This document shows positions 42,532 through 51,373 of a stretch of DNA of 64,000 bases, piece after piece. This stretch comes from Parvibaculum sp963696585. GTDB taxonomy: Bacteria; Pseudomonadota; Alphaproteobacteria; Parvibaculales; Parvibaculaceae. Below the pieces are notes generated by a model. That model saw nothing but the letters and a program-made list of their open reading frames with translations. It was not told where the DNA came from and searched no databases. Positions within the stretch are counted from its first letter, which is position 1; each line of letters starts with the position of its first letter. Position numbers and translations under genes: made by a program. The stretch is from assembly GCA_963696585.1 (NCBI GenBank), contig CAVOKW010000025.1:38962-102961 (forward strand), in the 5' to 3' direction.

Positions 42532-43472
42532 GCGATGTTGAAAAAGGTCATTTTGACCGCATTGCCATTATTGGCCTTGGCCTGATTGGTGGATCGCTTG
42601 GCTATGCGGTGAAGCGGGCGGGTCTTGCGGGTCACATTGTCGGCTATGCCCGTTCGGAAGCAACACGCGCCCGGGCGCTGGCGCTTGGCTTTATCGACAG
42701 TGCCTGCGACAGTGCGGCAGAGGCGGCGAAGGGGGCAGACCTCATCGTGCTCTGCACGCCGGTTGGTTCGCTGGGCGCCGTTGCCGCCGAAATCGAGCCC
42801 GTGCTGAAAAAGGGCGCGACGGTCACGGATGTCGGCTCGGTCAAGAACGCGGTGGTGCGCGATGTCAGCCCCCATGTCCCCGATGGGGTGCATTTCATTC
42901 CCGGCCATCCGATTGCCGGTACGGAACAGTCGGGCCCGGATGCGGGTTTTGCCGAACTTTTTGACGGGCGCTGGTGCATTCTGACGCCGCTGCCCGGTTC
43001 AGATCACGACGCGGTTGAAAAGCTCGCCGCCTTCTGGCGGGCCTGCGGTTCGCAGGTTGATACGATGGAACCCAGGCATCACGATCTGGTGCTCGCCATT
43101 GTCAGCCATTTGCCGCATCTCATCGCCTATAACATCGTTGGCACGGCGGACGATCTGGAAGCGGTGACAAAATCGGAAGTCATCAAATATTCGGCCTCGG
43201 GCTTTCGCGATTTCACCCGTCTTGCCTCTTCCGATCCGACGATGTGGCGCGATATTTTTCTCAACAACAAGGATGCCGTGCTCGAAATGCTCGGCCGTTT
43301 CATCGAGGATCTGACCGCCTTGCAGCGTTCAATCCGCTGGGGCGATGGGGACGCGCTGTTCAATCTCTTCACGCGCACACGCGCGGTGCGCAAGTCGATC
43401 ATTGAGGCGGGTCAGGATAGTGCCGCGCCCAATTTCGGGCGCACGCCAGCCGCCAAACCCGAGCAGAAATAA
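42528..43472 (+). CDS. tyrC: Prephenate/arogenate dehydrogenase
   Basis: A 314-residue NAD(P)-dependent enzyme of tyrosine synthesis. The cofactor motif is IAIIGLGLIGGSLGYAVKRA. The active-site blocks are VTDVGSVKNAVV, FIPGHPIAGTEQSGPDAG and VSHLPHLIAYNIV. The C-terminal ACT domain is absent, so allosteric tyrosine control may be weak. It is the last gene of the mutase-hisC-tyrC operon; the converging DUF2125 gene starts its stop codon on the next base. Confidence 0.93.
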   Translation: MSDVEKGHFDRIAIIGLGLIGGSLGYAVKRAGLAGHIVGYARSEATRARALALGFIDSACDSAAEAAKGADLIVLCTPVGSLGAVAAEIEPVLKKGATVTDVGSVKNAVVRDVSPHVPDGVHFIPGHPIAGTEQSGPDAGFAELFDGRWCILTPLPGSDHDAVEKLAAFWRACGSQVDTMEPRHHDLVLAIVSHLPHLIAYNIVGTADDLEAVTKSEVIKYSASGFRDFTRLASSDPTMWRDIFLNNKDAVLEMLGRFIEDLTALQRSIRWGDGDALFNLFTRTRAVRKSIIEAGQDSAAPNFGRTPAAKPEQK

Positions 43473-44585
43473 TCAGAAAAGCGGTTCGAGGCGGGCGACA
43501 ACCATCGGCCCGAGATAGAGCCGGCCCTCGGCAAAGATCACCGGCACGTTGAGGCGGCCATCGTCATTGCCCTGAAATTGCGAGACAAGGCCAAGACCCG
43601 CCAAAGCGAGCGAGGCATCGCGCTTCGAGATGCGGCCGGCGTCAACCAGCGCATTCACGAGATCGCCGTAATTGGCAATCTCCGCATCAAGCCTGCCTTG
43701 CGGGCGGCGATGGGCGTCAAGCGTCAGCTCGCCGCTTGCCGACATATCGAGCGGTCCCCATTTGACCAGCAGATCAGATATGGCGAGCGAGCCGTTATTC
43801 ATCGCCCAGGATTTCATCCAGCGCGTCGGGCTGGGTTCGCCATCGCCCGGCACATGGCGCAGCCGCGCCTGCACCACAAATTGTGTGAGGCGCGGCCCGA
43901 GAAAAGGCAGGGCGCCAAATGTATCGGTGCTGACATCGTCACCCTGCAAGGCGAAATCCAGGCTGTCGCGGGATGCTTCCTTGTCACCGCCGGTGCTTTG
44001 CGCGGGGCGCGTGTGCAATTGCAGGCGCCCGGCCCTGAAGCTGTCTGCCGGGGTGGGGCCGGATTTGGTGTCGCGTGTGGCGCGAAGCTCGTCGATGTCG
44101 AGGGCGAGACGACCCACAGAGCTTCCCTCCACGGCGACATGGCTTGCCCAGCTGCCATTGGTTTCGATGTGCCAGTGCTGTGGGGCGGGCGGAAAGCGTG
44201 TCACGTCGGTATAGGTAATATCCTGAGCACCTTCGATTTTCAGCACCACATGGCGCGGATCATAGGGCAGCAACTCCGCAATGAGCTTGCCGGCATCCCA
44301 GGACCATTTTTCCGGGCTTTGCGGGGCGCTGGCACGCGGTGCGGTGAGGCGCGCTTCGATGCGATAGGGAAAGCCGCCCATGCGCAACTGATCCCAGCCA
44401 ATGGTGACCTCACCGATCCGGCCAAGCGTCTGCTGCGTTTCGAGCGCCTTGCGCAGGCTATGCGACACATAAAGCCAGTAGGCCGAATAGAGCACGAGCG
44501 CGATGACGATAACGCCGCCCATCAACAGGCTATGGCCGGAGCCGCCGGTTTTGATCGCTTCGCGTGGGGTTGGTGTGATCGTCAT
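43473..44585 (-). CDS. DUF2125 membrane-anchored protein
   Basis: A 370-residue protein with one N-terminal helix (LLMGGVIVIALVLYSAYWLYV) and a large periplasmic beta-rich part. The start of that part, IGEVTIGWDQLRMGGFPYRI, is the DUF2125 signature. The function is unknown. The ATG at 44585 follows AAAGGC; a longer frame to 44840 would run into the divergent chaC gene. It is divergent from chaC across only 35 bases. A YdgA-like domain relation is possible but not shown. Confidence 0.85.
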   Translation of the reverse strand: MTITPTPREAIKTGGSGHSLLMGGVIVIALVLYSAYWLYVSHSLRKALETQQTLGRIGEVTIGWDQLRMGGFPYRIEARLTAPRASAPQSPEKWSWDAGKLIAELLPYDPRHVVLKIEGAQDITYTDVTRFPPAPQHWHIETNGSWASHVAVEGSSVGRLALDIDELRATRDTKSGPTPADSFRAGRLQLHTRPAQSTGGDKEASRDSLDFALQGDDVSTDTFGALPFLGPRLTQFVVQARLRHVPGDGEPSPTRWMKSWAMNNGSLAISDLLVKWGPLDMSASGELTLDAHRRPQGRLDAEIANYGDLVNALVDAGRISKRDASLALAGLGLVSQFQGNDDGRLNVPVIFAEGRLYLGPMVVARLEPLF

Positions 44586-44620
44586 GCTGCCTTTAGACTG
44601 GACGGGAAGAGGTGGCCAGA

Positions 44621-45157
44621 ATGCAGGATTTATGGGTCTTTGGATATGGCTCGCTGATGTGGCGACCGGGCTTTGATCATGTTGAACGCCAGCATGCGCT
44701 GCTGCATGGCTATCATCGCGGCTTTTGCGTTTACAGCCATGTTCACAGGGGCACGCCGTCCCGGCCCGGACTGGTGTTCGGGCTGGATGCAGGGGGCTCG
44801 TGTCGCGGTATCGCCTTTCGTGTTCAGGCGCATCTTGCACGCGAAGTGCGGCAATATCTTGTCGAGCGCGAACAAGTCACCTCGGTTTATGCCGAGGCGG
44901 TGAAGCCGGTCAAACTGGTGGCAACAGGCGCGCGGGTCGAGGCGCTGTGTTTTCTCGTCGATCGCGCGCATCATCAATATGCAGGGCGGCTGCCGTTTGA
45001 GACACAGGTCGACATGATCGCCGGGGCGGCAGGGCAGTCAGGGAATAATCCCGATTACCTGCAAAGCACGGTCGAGCATCTGCATAGCGAAGGCATTCCC
45101 GATACGGGACTCGACCGGCTCTGGCAGGCGGTCAGCGCCCGTCAGCGCGGCTCGTAA
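44621..45157 (+). CDS. Gamma-glutamylcyclotransferase (ChaC-type)
   Basis: A 178-residue ChaC-family protein that releases 5-oxoproline from glutathione or gamma-glutamyl peptides. WVFGYGSLMWRPGFDHVE holds the YGSLMW substrate loop; the candidate catalytic glutamate lies in YLVEREQVTSVY; and the C-terminal NNPDYLQSTVEHL is conserved. Its end overlaps the VOC gene on the other strand by 16 bases. The ATG at 44621 was chosen over a GTG at 44612, which lies too close to the ribosome site. Confidence 0.9.
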   Translation: MQDLWVFGYGSLMWRPGFDHVERQHALLHGYHRGFCVYSHVHRGTPSRPGLVFGLDAGGSCRGIAFRVQAHLAREVRQYLVEREQVTSVYAEAVKPVKLVATGARVEALCFLVDRAHHQYAGRLPFETQVDMIAGAAGQSGNNPDYLQSTVEHLHSEGIPDTGLDRLWQAVSARQRGS

Positions 45158-45555
45158 ACGCATTCGAGCTTGAGGCCGTCGGGATCGGCAAACATGACGG
45201 CGTAATAGCCTTGGCCATATTGCGGATAGTCGGTCGGCGGATCGAGAACGGTCGCGCCGATTTCGACGAGCAGGGCATACAGGCGGTCCACCTCGTCGCG
45301 GCTTTCGGCATTGAACGCCACATGATGCAGGCCCGGCGAATAGCGATCATGGCGACGGCTGGCATTTTCGCCGCGCGCATTGAAGATGCCGATGGTGGGC
45401 AGGAGATCGGGCGTCCCCATATGTTCCCAGTCGATGCCGTCATTGTCTTCCGCCCAGCGGCGATAGCCCATGAAGCTCAATACGGCGTCATAAAAGGGTG
45501 CCGAACGCGCGACATCGGAAACGGTCAGGTCGAGATGATGGATCAGGCCGCGCAT
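45142..45555 (-). CDS. VOC/glyoxalase-family protein
   Basis: A 137-residue VOC-fold protein with metal-ligand positions in IHHLDLTVSDV, GLHHVAFNAES and LECVYEP. It may be a small dioxygenase, isomerase or antibiotic-resistance-like protein; the reaction is not known. The ATG at 45555 is used; the open frame extends further but overlaps nrdJ. Its tail overlaps chaC on the opposite strand. Confidence 0.85.
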   Translation of the reverse strand: MRGLIHHLDLTVSDVARSAPFYDAVLSFMGYRRWAEDNDGIDWEHMGTPDLLPTIGIFNARGENASRRHDRYSPGLHHVAFNAESRDEVDRLYALLVEIGATVLDPPTDYPQYGQGYYAVMFADPDGLKLECVYEPR

Positions 45556-45565
45556 GAGCGAGACC

Positions 45566-47875
45566 TCAGCCGCATTTCGAATAGCCGCAGGCGGTGCAGG
45601 TTTCGCAGCCTTCCTGTCGCACCATGCCGCGTTCGCCGCAGCGCGGGCAGCCTTTGAGGTTGGTGGCGGGTGCATCGCCTACCGCCATTTTCAGGGCTTG
45701 CGGCGCGGGCTTGCCTTCCTTGGCGACGATAAAGCCCGTGTCGATCATGTGCTGTTCGATGATTTCGCCAATCGCCGCCAGAAGGCTCGGCACATAGCGG
45801 CCTTTCATCCAGTTGCCGCCGCGCGGATCAAAGACCGCCTTGAGTTCCTCGACGACGAAGGTGACATCGCCCCCGCGCCGGAAGACGGCTGAAATCATGC
45901 GCGTCAATGCGACCGTCCAGGCGTAGTGCTCCATGTTCTTCGAATTGATGAAGACTTCGAAGGGGCGGCGGCGGCCATCATGGATGATGTCATTCACGGT
46001 GATGTAAATGGCGTGATCGCTTTCGGGCCATTGCAGCTTGTAGGTGAAGCCTGGCAGCACGGTTTCGCGCTCCAATGGCTTCGACATATAGACAATGCCG
46101 TCTTTCTCGAAGGGCGCTGCGCGAACGGCGACAGCTTCTTGTCCCCTTTCCTGCAACATATCATCTGTCCGGGGCTTGGGCGCATCCTCCGATGTCAGCA
46201 CCGAGCCGCGCACATCGCTCGGGCGATAGGTGGTGCAGCCCTTGAGGCCGAGCTCATAGGCCCTGGTGTAAATATCCTTGAAGGCATCAAAGGAAATGTC
46301 TTCGGGCACGTTGATGGTTTTTGAAATCGACGAGTCGATGTGGTGCTGCACCACGGCCTGCACGGCGAGATGTTCGCTCGGCGACAAGGTCTGCGCATTG
46401 ACGAAATAATCCGGCAGCGCGGCATTGTCGCCAAACTTCTCGTAGAAGGCGGCAACCGCATAATCGACAACGCGCTCTTCGCGGCGCGTGCCATCGGGCA
46501 TCAGCACCTTGCGCGTATAGCCATAGGCAAAGACCGGTTCAATGCCCGACGAGACATTGCCGGCAAAAAGCGAGATCGTGCCGGTTGGCGCAATCGAGGT
46601 GACAAGCGCATTGCGGATGCCATGGGTGGCAATCGCCTCGCGCACATCCTCGTCGAGCGCGGCAATGGTTTCGCCCTGCATATAGGCATCGCGATCAAAC
46701 AGCGGAAAAGCACCCTTTTCCTTCGCGATCCCGACCGAGGCGAGATAGGCGGCGCGTGAAAAAGCCTTCATCCATGTGTTGATGAGGGTGAGCGATTCCG
46801 CCGAGCCATAGCGCCTGCGGCACATGAGCAGCGCGTCGGCCAGTCCCGTCACGCCAAGACCGATGCGGCGCTTGGCATGGGCTTCATGTTCCTGCTGGGG
46901 CAAGGGAAAGCGCGACACATCAACGACATTGTCCATGGCGCGCACAGCCACCGCGACAAGTTCTGAAAGTTCGCGCTCGTCAATATGGGCATCGCTCTCG
47001 AAGGGCGCGCGGACAAGCGCGGCCAGATTGATCGAACCGAGCAGGCAGGCACCATAGGGCGGCAGGGGCTGTTCGCCGCAAGGATTGGTTGCGTGGATCG
47101 TCTCGACATAGGCCAGATTGTTGCGTGCATTGATGCGATCAATGAAGATCACGCCCGGTTCGGCATAAGCGTAAGTCGCGGCGATGATCTTGTCCCAGAG
47201 CGCCCGCGCCTTGATGGTGCGATAGGTCTTGCCCTGAAACATGAGTGGCCAGTCGGCATCGGCTTTGACGGCGGCCATCAGCGCGTCGCTTACCAGCACC
47301 GAGAGATTGAACATGGTCAAACGACCGGGTTCGCGTTTGGCATCAATAAAGTCTTCAATATCGGGATGGTCGCAGGCCATGGTCGCCATCATCGCGCCGC
47401 GGCGCGAGCCTGCCGACATGATCGTCTTGCACATGGCGTCCCAGACATCCATGAAGGACAGGGGGCCGGAGGCATCGGCACCGACGCCAACGACGCGCGC
47501 GCCTTTGGGGCGTAGCGTCGAGAAGTCATAACCAATGCCGCCCCCCTGCTGCATGGTGAGGGCGGCTTCTTTCAGATTGTCGAAAATGCCTGCCATGGTG
47601 TCGGGGATTTCGCCCATGACGAAGCAGTTGAAAAGCGTCACATCGCGGCCTGTGCCCGCGCCTGCGAGGATGCGCCCGGCCGGCAGGAAGCGGAAACCGG
47701 CCATGGCGTCATAGAACTTCGCCTGCCATTGCGCGCGGCTTTCGGGTGCCTCGGCCTTTGCCAGAGCCGTTGAAACACGCGTCCAGGTGTCCTCGACGGT
47801 CACGTCAACAGGGGCTCCGTCGGGGGCGCGGAGGCGGTATTTCATATCCCATATCTGTTCGGCGATGCTGTTCAT
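45566..47875 (-). CDS. nrdJ: Vitamin B12-dependent ribonucleotide reductase (class II)
   Basis: A 769-residue adenosylcobalamin-dependent reductase that makes deoxynucleotides. Catalytic parts are FNCFVMGEIPDTMAGIF, QQGGGIGYDFSTLRP, NPCGEQPLPPYGACLLGSIN with the radical-site cysteine, and IAPTGTISLFAGNVSSGIEP. The C-terminus has a zinc-ribbon end (CPRCGERGMVRQEGCETCTA) with GYSKCG. The length is shorter than the roughly 1200-residue forms of some Alphaproteobacteria but typical of the compact subtype. No cobalamin riboswitch fits in the 160-base upstream gap. Confidence 0.95.
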   Translation of the reverse strand: MNSIAEQIWDMKYRLRAPDGAPVDVTVEDTWTRVSTALAKAEAPESRAQWQAKFYDAMAGFRFLPAGRILAGAGTGRDVTLFNCFVMGEIPDTMAGIFDNLKEAALTMQQGGGIGYDFSTLRPKGARVVGVGADASGPLSFMDVWDAMCKTIMSAGSRRGAMMATMACDHPDIEDFIDAKREPGRLTMFNLSVLVSDALMAAVKADADWPLMFQGKTYRTIKARALWDKIIAATYAYAEPGVIFIDRINARNNLAYVETIHATNPCGEQPLPPYGACLLGSINLAALVRAPFESDAHIDERELSELVAVAVRAMDNVVDVSRFPLPQQEHEAHAKRRIGLGVTGLADALLMCRRRYGSAESLTLINTWMKAFSRAAYLASVGIAKEKGAFPLFDRDAYMQGETIAALDEDVREAIATHGIRNALVTSIAPTGTISLFAGNVSSGIEPVFAYGYTRKVLMPDGTRREERVVDYAVAAFYEKFGDNAALPDYFVNAQTLSPSEHLAVQAVVQHHIDSSISKTINVPEDISFDAFKDIYTRAYELGLKGCTTYRPSDVRGSVLTSEDAPKPRTDDMLQERGQEAVAVRAAPFEKDGIVYMSKPLERETVLPGFTYKLQWPESDHAIYITVNDIIHDGRRRPFEVFINSKNMEHYAWTVALTRMISAVFRRGGDVTFVVEELKAVFDPRGGNWMKGRYVPSLLAAIGEIIEQHMIDTGFIVAKEGKPAPQALKMAVGDAPATNLKGCPRCGERGMVRQEGCETCTACGYSKCG

Positions 47876-47946
47876 GACGGCAGAGTATGACTGTCTGGTC
47901 CGGGGGTAAAGTTCTTGTTTTGTGCACAGGTTCCGGATCTGATGTT

Positions 47947-48034
47947 CTCATTTTTATGAGACTTATATCACTGTAATACAAAGGGAAAACAAGTTTTCCC
48001 CAGAATTCAGGGTTAACTTCCAGAATTATCCACA
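47947..48034. promoter_or_regulatory. nrdJ upstream region: two dyads and a DnaA box
   Basis: TCTCAT-TTTT-ATGAGA (47947-47962) is a 6-bp hairpin. GGGAAAAC-AA-GTTTTCCC (47984-48001) is an 8-bp perfect dyad. TTATCCACA (48026-48034) is an exact DnaA box. All lie within 160 bases upstream of nrdJ, and the box ends 5 bases from the end of the plsC-like gene. Control by DnaA is known for nrdAB in other bacteria; here it is inference. Confidence 0.55.
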
Positions 48035-48038
48035 GCGA

Positions 48039-48764
48039 CTATTCCGGCGACTCGCGAAAGCCGCCCTGCGCCAGCAGCCGGGCCGTTGCCGGTTCAATCG
48101 CGCCTTCAAGCTGCGCCATGAAGCCCGCCCGGTCGAGACCGGCGGGAATGGGATCAAGAAACTCGATGATGATCGTGCCGGGGCGGCGCAAAAAGCCGTG
48201 TCTTGCCCAGTAAAGCCCTGAATTGACGGCGACGGGCACACAGGCGACGCCGAGCTGGCGATAAAGCGCGGCGACGCCCGGCTTATAGTCCGGCGCTTCG
48301 CCGGGCGACATGCGATGGCCTTCAGGGAAAATCACGATCGGTCGTTTGTCGGCAATGGCGGCCTTGCCCTGCGCGATCAGGCGGCGAATGGCGCTGGCGC
48401 CTGCGCCGCGATCAATCGCGATCATGCGGGTCTTCATCGAATACCAGCCGTAATAGGGCACCCAGAGCAATTCGCGCTTCAGCACCATGGCGGGGTCGTT
48501 GAGGATCGCCGTCATGACAATCGTGTCCCACATGGACTGGTGCTTGGCGGCGATAAGGACGCCTCCCTTCGGGACTTGCCCCCGGATTTCGTAATGCGTG
48601 CCTGCGATCACGCGCAAGAGCCAGAGCGTCAGGCGTGACCATTGGCGCATGGCCCAGACGGTCCACAGACGCGGCGCCAGAAAGAGCGGTGTGGCGGCGA
48701 TATTGATGAGCGCCGACATCAGATAGAAGGCGAGATTGAAGGCGAATGATCTGAGCCAGAGCAA
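48039..48764 (-). CDS. plsC: 1-acyl-sn-glycerol-3-phosphate acyltransferase
   Basis: A 241-residue membrane enzyme of phospholipid synthesis. The acyltransferase motifs are KHQSMWDT (HX4D), MIAIDRGAGASAIRRL, IFPEGHRMSPGEAP and a later VPVAVNSGLYW. An N-terminal helix (FAFNLAFYLMSALINIAAT) anchors it. The start reads TTG at 48764 with AGG 8 bases upstream; the next in-frame ATG would cut into the helix. A YdcF-like gene lies directly upstream on the same strand. Confidence 0.88.
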   Translation of the reverse strand: MLWLRSFAFNLAFYLMSALINIAATPLFLAPRLWTVWAMRQWSRLTLWLLRVIAGTHYEIRGQVPKGGVLIAAKHQSMWDTIVMTAILNDPAMVLKRELLWVPYYGWYSMKTRMIAIDRGAGASAIRRLIAQGKAAIADKRPIVIFPEGHRMSPGEAPDYKPGVAALYRQLGVACVPVAVNSGLYWARHGFLRRPGTIIIEFLDPIPAGLDRAGFMAQLEGAIEPATARLLAQGGFRESPE

Positions 48765-48794
48765 GGGGCGCCTGTCCTTATTGCGGGGCCGCGA

Positions 48795-49421
48795 TCAGCT
48801 GTCGATCAGCGGTCTGGCATGGGCCAGCGTCAGAAGATACTTCGTGTATTCCGCCACGAGAAGCCTTGTTGTGCCGGGATAGGCCCACCAGCCATCCAGA
48901 TGCAGGCTCGCCTGAAACACGGGATAGGGGTAAATCTCGACATCGGGCATGGCGCGGGCAAGCTCCAGCCGGGCGCGTGGCAGGTGGTAGGTCGAGGTCA
49001 CGAGGATGATCGAGCGATAGCCATGGGCGCGAACCCATTGCGCGGTTTCAGTGGCGTTGCCGATCGTATCCTCGGCCTGATGACCGATATCGACGCAGCA
49101 TTCAAACTTGCCGCTCTGGTCGTGCAGGATGCGCTTGAGCGAGGCTTCCTTGACCTTGGGGTCAACACCGGTGATGAGCAGGCGCGCGCCCTGCTTGTCA
49201 TGCTGTAGCAGTTTGAAGGCTTCCGTGATGCGATCTGGCCCCCCCGTCAGCGCGACAATGCCGTCGGCACTTGGCAGGGTTTGGGGGGGTGTGCGATCCA
49301 GCAGTGCCGTGAAGAGGAAGAACCCGAAGAAATAGGCGGCCAGCAGCAGCGTCGCCAGGCCGGAGGCGAGGCGGGCCAGATAATGTCCGAAGCGTGTCGT
49401 CAGACGCTCTGAAGACGCCAT
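48795..49421 (-). CDS. YdcF/DUF218 membrane protein
   Basis: A 208-residue protein with one N-terminal helix (ASGLATLLLAAYFFGFFLFTA) and a DUF218 domain: ADGIVALTGGPDRITEAFKL, LLITGVDPKVKE and the closing LVTSTYHLPRARLELARAMP. YdcF-type proteins are linked to envelope metabolism, but the reaction is undefined. It is divergent or separated from ftsX by 121 bases and lies 30 bases upstream of plsC, probably co-transcribed. Earlier naming as SanA/ElyC-like is possible. Confidence 0.85.
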   Translation of the reverse strand: MASSERLTTRFGHYLARLASGLATLLLAAYFFGFFLFTALLDRTPPQTLPSADGIVALTGGPDRITEAFKLLQHDKQGARLLITGVDPKVKEASLKRILHDQSGKFECCVDIGHQAEDTIGNATETAQWVRAHGYRSIILVTSTYHLPRARLELARAMPDVEIYPYPVFQASLHLDGWWAYPGTTRLLVAEYTKYLLTLAHARPLIDS

Positions 49422-49542
49422 GAGAGATACTCTTTCGTCAGGCCGGGAGGGCGGCCTGATCCTGTTCCAAGACTAGCGGATTATATGGCCAACCGAGGGC
49501 ATGAAGATGGTCGAATGGCGATCTGTCGCGGATTTTGTGGCT

Positions 49543-50508
49543 TCAGAGCATCTGCTCAAGCGTTCTGAATACTGTAATGCGGGCCGTCAGCACGGCAACC
49601 AGCGAGGCGGCAATCGGCACGCTCAGCAACCATGGGTAGATTTCGACACGCAGCCCCCAGACCGGCACGAGGAACAGGCTGTCAGTCTCGCCTGAATAAC
49701 CCGCTCCCATAAAGGCAAGGACGGAGAGCGCAAGACCGATGAGACCGCCACGCAATCCCAGATGCAGGAAATGACGCTGCACTTCGGCGGCGATGAAACG
49801 GTCGCGGGCGCCAATCAGATGCAGCACTTCGACAACCTCGTGATTTGCCGAAAGACCTGCCCTTGTGGCAAAGGTCACGATGGCGATTGTCGTGGCTGCA
49901 ACAATGGCGAGCACGCCATAGCCGAACCCTTCAGCGGTTCGTGCCGAACGCAGCAATTGTGCCTGCCACTGGCGATGGGTGTCGAGCAGGGCGCCGGGCG
50001 CGGCCGCCGCGATTTCGAGCGACAGTCCGGCAATGTCGGGCGGATTGGCCATGTCCACGCTGATCGCGACGAGCGTCGGCAGGGGCAGGTCGTCGCTCAC
50101 CTTGCCTTGACCGAGCCATGGTTCGAGCAGGGCGCGAATGTCTTCCCGATCAAGCGGGCGGGCTGTGATGATGCCGGGGGTCTTGCTCAAGACCGTCATG
50201 ACGGCATCAAGCTGGGTTTCGCTGTCCATGTCCCTGGACGGCTTGATCTCGACCGTCAGAGCGCCGGCCAGTTCGCTCGTCCAGCTGCGGGCGGCATGGC
50301 CCACGGAGAGTGCTGCACCGAGCGTCAGGCTCGCCAGAAAACACATGGCGGCTATGACCAGCACCAGCGACAGGCCGGTGGCACCTGCGGCTGGCATGAC
50401 GCTGCGGGTTTCGACCAGCAGTGAGGCCAGAAGGGCACCAAGGCCGCGCTTTTCGGGCGGCGGGGCCAGATCGGGCCTGGCGGGCTTTACCGGTTTTTGT
50501 TTAGCCAC
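49543..50508 (-). CDS. ftsX: FtsX, cell-division ABC-type permease
   Basis: A 321-residue FtsX with a proline-rich cytoplasmic start, helix 1 (TGLSLVLVIAAMCFLASLTLG), a periplasmic region that activates amidases (LTVEIKPSRDMDSETQLDAV), and three C-terminal helices (YGVLAIVAATTIAIVTFATR, LRGGLIGLALSVLAFMGAGY, LLSVPIAASLVAVLTARITV). The HEVVEVLHLIGARDRFIAAE block between helices 2 and 3 is characteristic. It overlaps ftsE by eight bases. FtsEX couples ATP to peptidoglycan cleavage at the septum. Confidence 0.9.
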   Translation of the reverse strand: MAKQKPVKPARPDLAPPPEKRGLGALLASLLVETRSVMPAAGATGLSLVLVIAAMCFLASLTLGAALSVGHAARSWTSELAGALTVEIKPSRDMDSETQLDAVMTVLSKTPGIITARPLDREDIRALLEPWLGQGKVSDDLPLPTLVAISVDMANPPDIAGLSLEIAAAAPGALLDTHRQWQAQLLRSARTAEGFGYGVLAIVAATTIAIVTFATRAGLSANHEVVEVLHLIGARDRFIAAEVQRHFLHLGLRGGLIGLALSVLAFMGAGYSGETDSLFLVPVWGLRVEIYPWLLSVPIAASLVAVLTARITVFRTLEQML

Positions 50509-51160
50509 GGACGATCAAGCCCCCATTTTGCAGGACCAGCTCTGGCAGGCCCGCCGAGCTCACCAGGGCATGGTCATGGGTTGCAATCAGGATCGAGGTG
50601 CCGAGCCGGTTGAGCTCGACAAAGAGGCGCAGCAGGCGCTGGCCCATTTCCGGATCGACATTGCCGGTTGGCTCGTCGGCGAGCAGCAGATCGGGCTGGG
50701 CGACAACGGCGCGCGCGATGGCCGCGCGCTGCTTTTCGCCACCCGAAAGCGTTGGCGGCCGCGCCTTCATGCGCTCGCCAAGCCCCACCCAATGCAACAA
50801 TTCATGGACATCGGCGCGATAGCTGTCTTCGTTGCGGCCCTGGATTTTCAGCGGCAAGGCGACGTTTTCATAGGTTGTCAGGTGGTCGAGCAGGCGAAAC
50901 TCCTGAAACACGACGCCAATGCGGCGGCGCATTGTCGGCAATTCGTCACGCGGCAGGGTCGCAATATCACGGCCAAACATGGTTATGAGGCCGCGCGAGG
51001 GGCGCTGGGCCAGAAACATGAGCTTCAGCAGGGAGGTTTTGCCTGCCCCGGAGGGGCCGGTCAGAAAGTGAAATGAGCCCGGCGCGAGGTGAAAGCTCAC
51101 ATCGCGCAGGACCTCCGGCCCCATGCCATAACGCATTCCGACATTTTCAAAGCGAATCAT
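50501..51160 (-). CDS. ftsE: FtsE, cell-division ATPase
   Basis: A 219-residue ATPase partner of FtsX. It starts MIRFENVGMRYGMGPEVLRD. Walker A is GPSGAGKTSLLKLMF, the signature LSGGEKQRAAIARAVV and Walker B PDLLLADEPTGNVD, as expected for FtsE. The ATG at 51160 was chosen over a GTG at 51169. The divergent gene starts 214 bases away and the shared spacer contains a CtrA-type site 77 bases from the start. Confidence 0.93.
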   Translation of the reverse strand: MIRFENVGMRYGMGPEVLRDVSFHLAPGSFHFLTGPSGAGKTSLLKLMFLAQRPSRGLITMFGRDIATLPRDELPTMRRRIGVVFQEFRLLDHLTTYENVALPLKIQGRNEDSYRADVHELLHWVGLGERMKARPPTLSGGEKQRAAIARAVVAQPDLLLADEPTGNVDPEMGQRLLRLFVELNRLGTSILIATHDHALVSSAGLPELVLQNGGLIVRG

Positions 51161-51236
51161 GATCGTCACGCTATCATGGAAAAATCCAAGCCTCTCCCCG
51201 TCTAATCGTCATCTTTTACCGCTTTGATGGATTTGC

Positions 51237-51251
51237 TTAACCGGGCTTTAA
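51237..51251. promoter_or_regulatory. CtrA-type binding site between ftsE and the zinc-ribbon gene
   Basis: TTAA-CCGGGCT-TTAA is a perfect TTAA-N7-TTAA, here extended to TTAACC-N5-TTTAACC. It lies 77 bases before ftsE and 123 bases before the divergent gene, so it could govern either. Confidence 0.65.
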
Positions 51252-51373
51252 CCATAGAACGGCATTCAATAGGCTTGAGAATAAATCGGGTCTTGAGGGG
51301 TGGGGATAAGGCATCCTGTCCGTCAGGCCACCGGGGGGGGTTCCCGGCTTCACATCGTGTCAGATTGCAGCTG

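Noticed and set aside
48012..48027. CtrA site in the nrdJ upstream region
   Set aside because: TTAA is followed after 7 bases by AATT, not TTAA, so only one half matches.
47876..48038. Cobalamin riboswitch, NrdR boxes or LexA sites before nrdJ
   Set aside because: The gap is too short for a cobalamin riboswitch. AT-rich stretches do not give the two spaced NrdR boxes. GTTC repeats have the wrong spacing (10 and 15 instead of 7).
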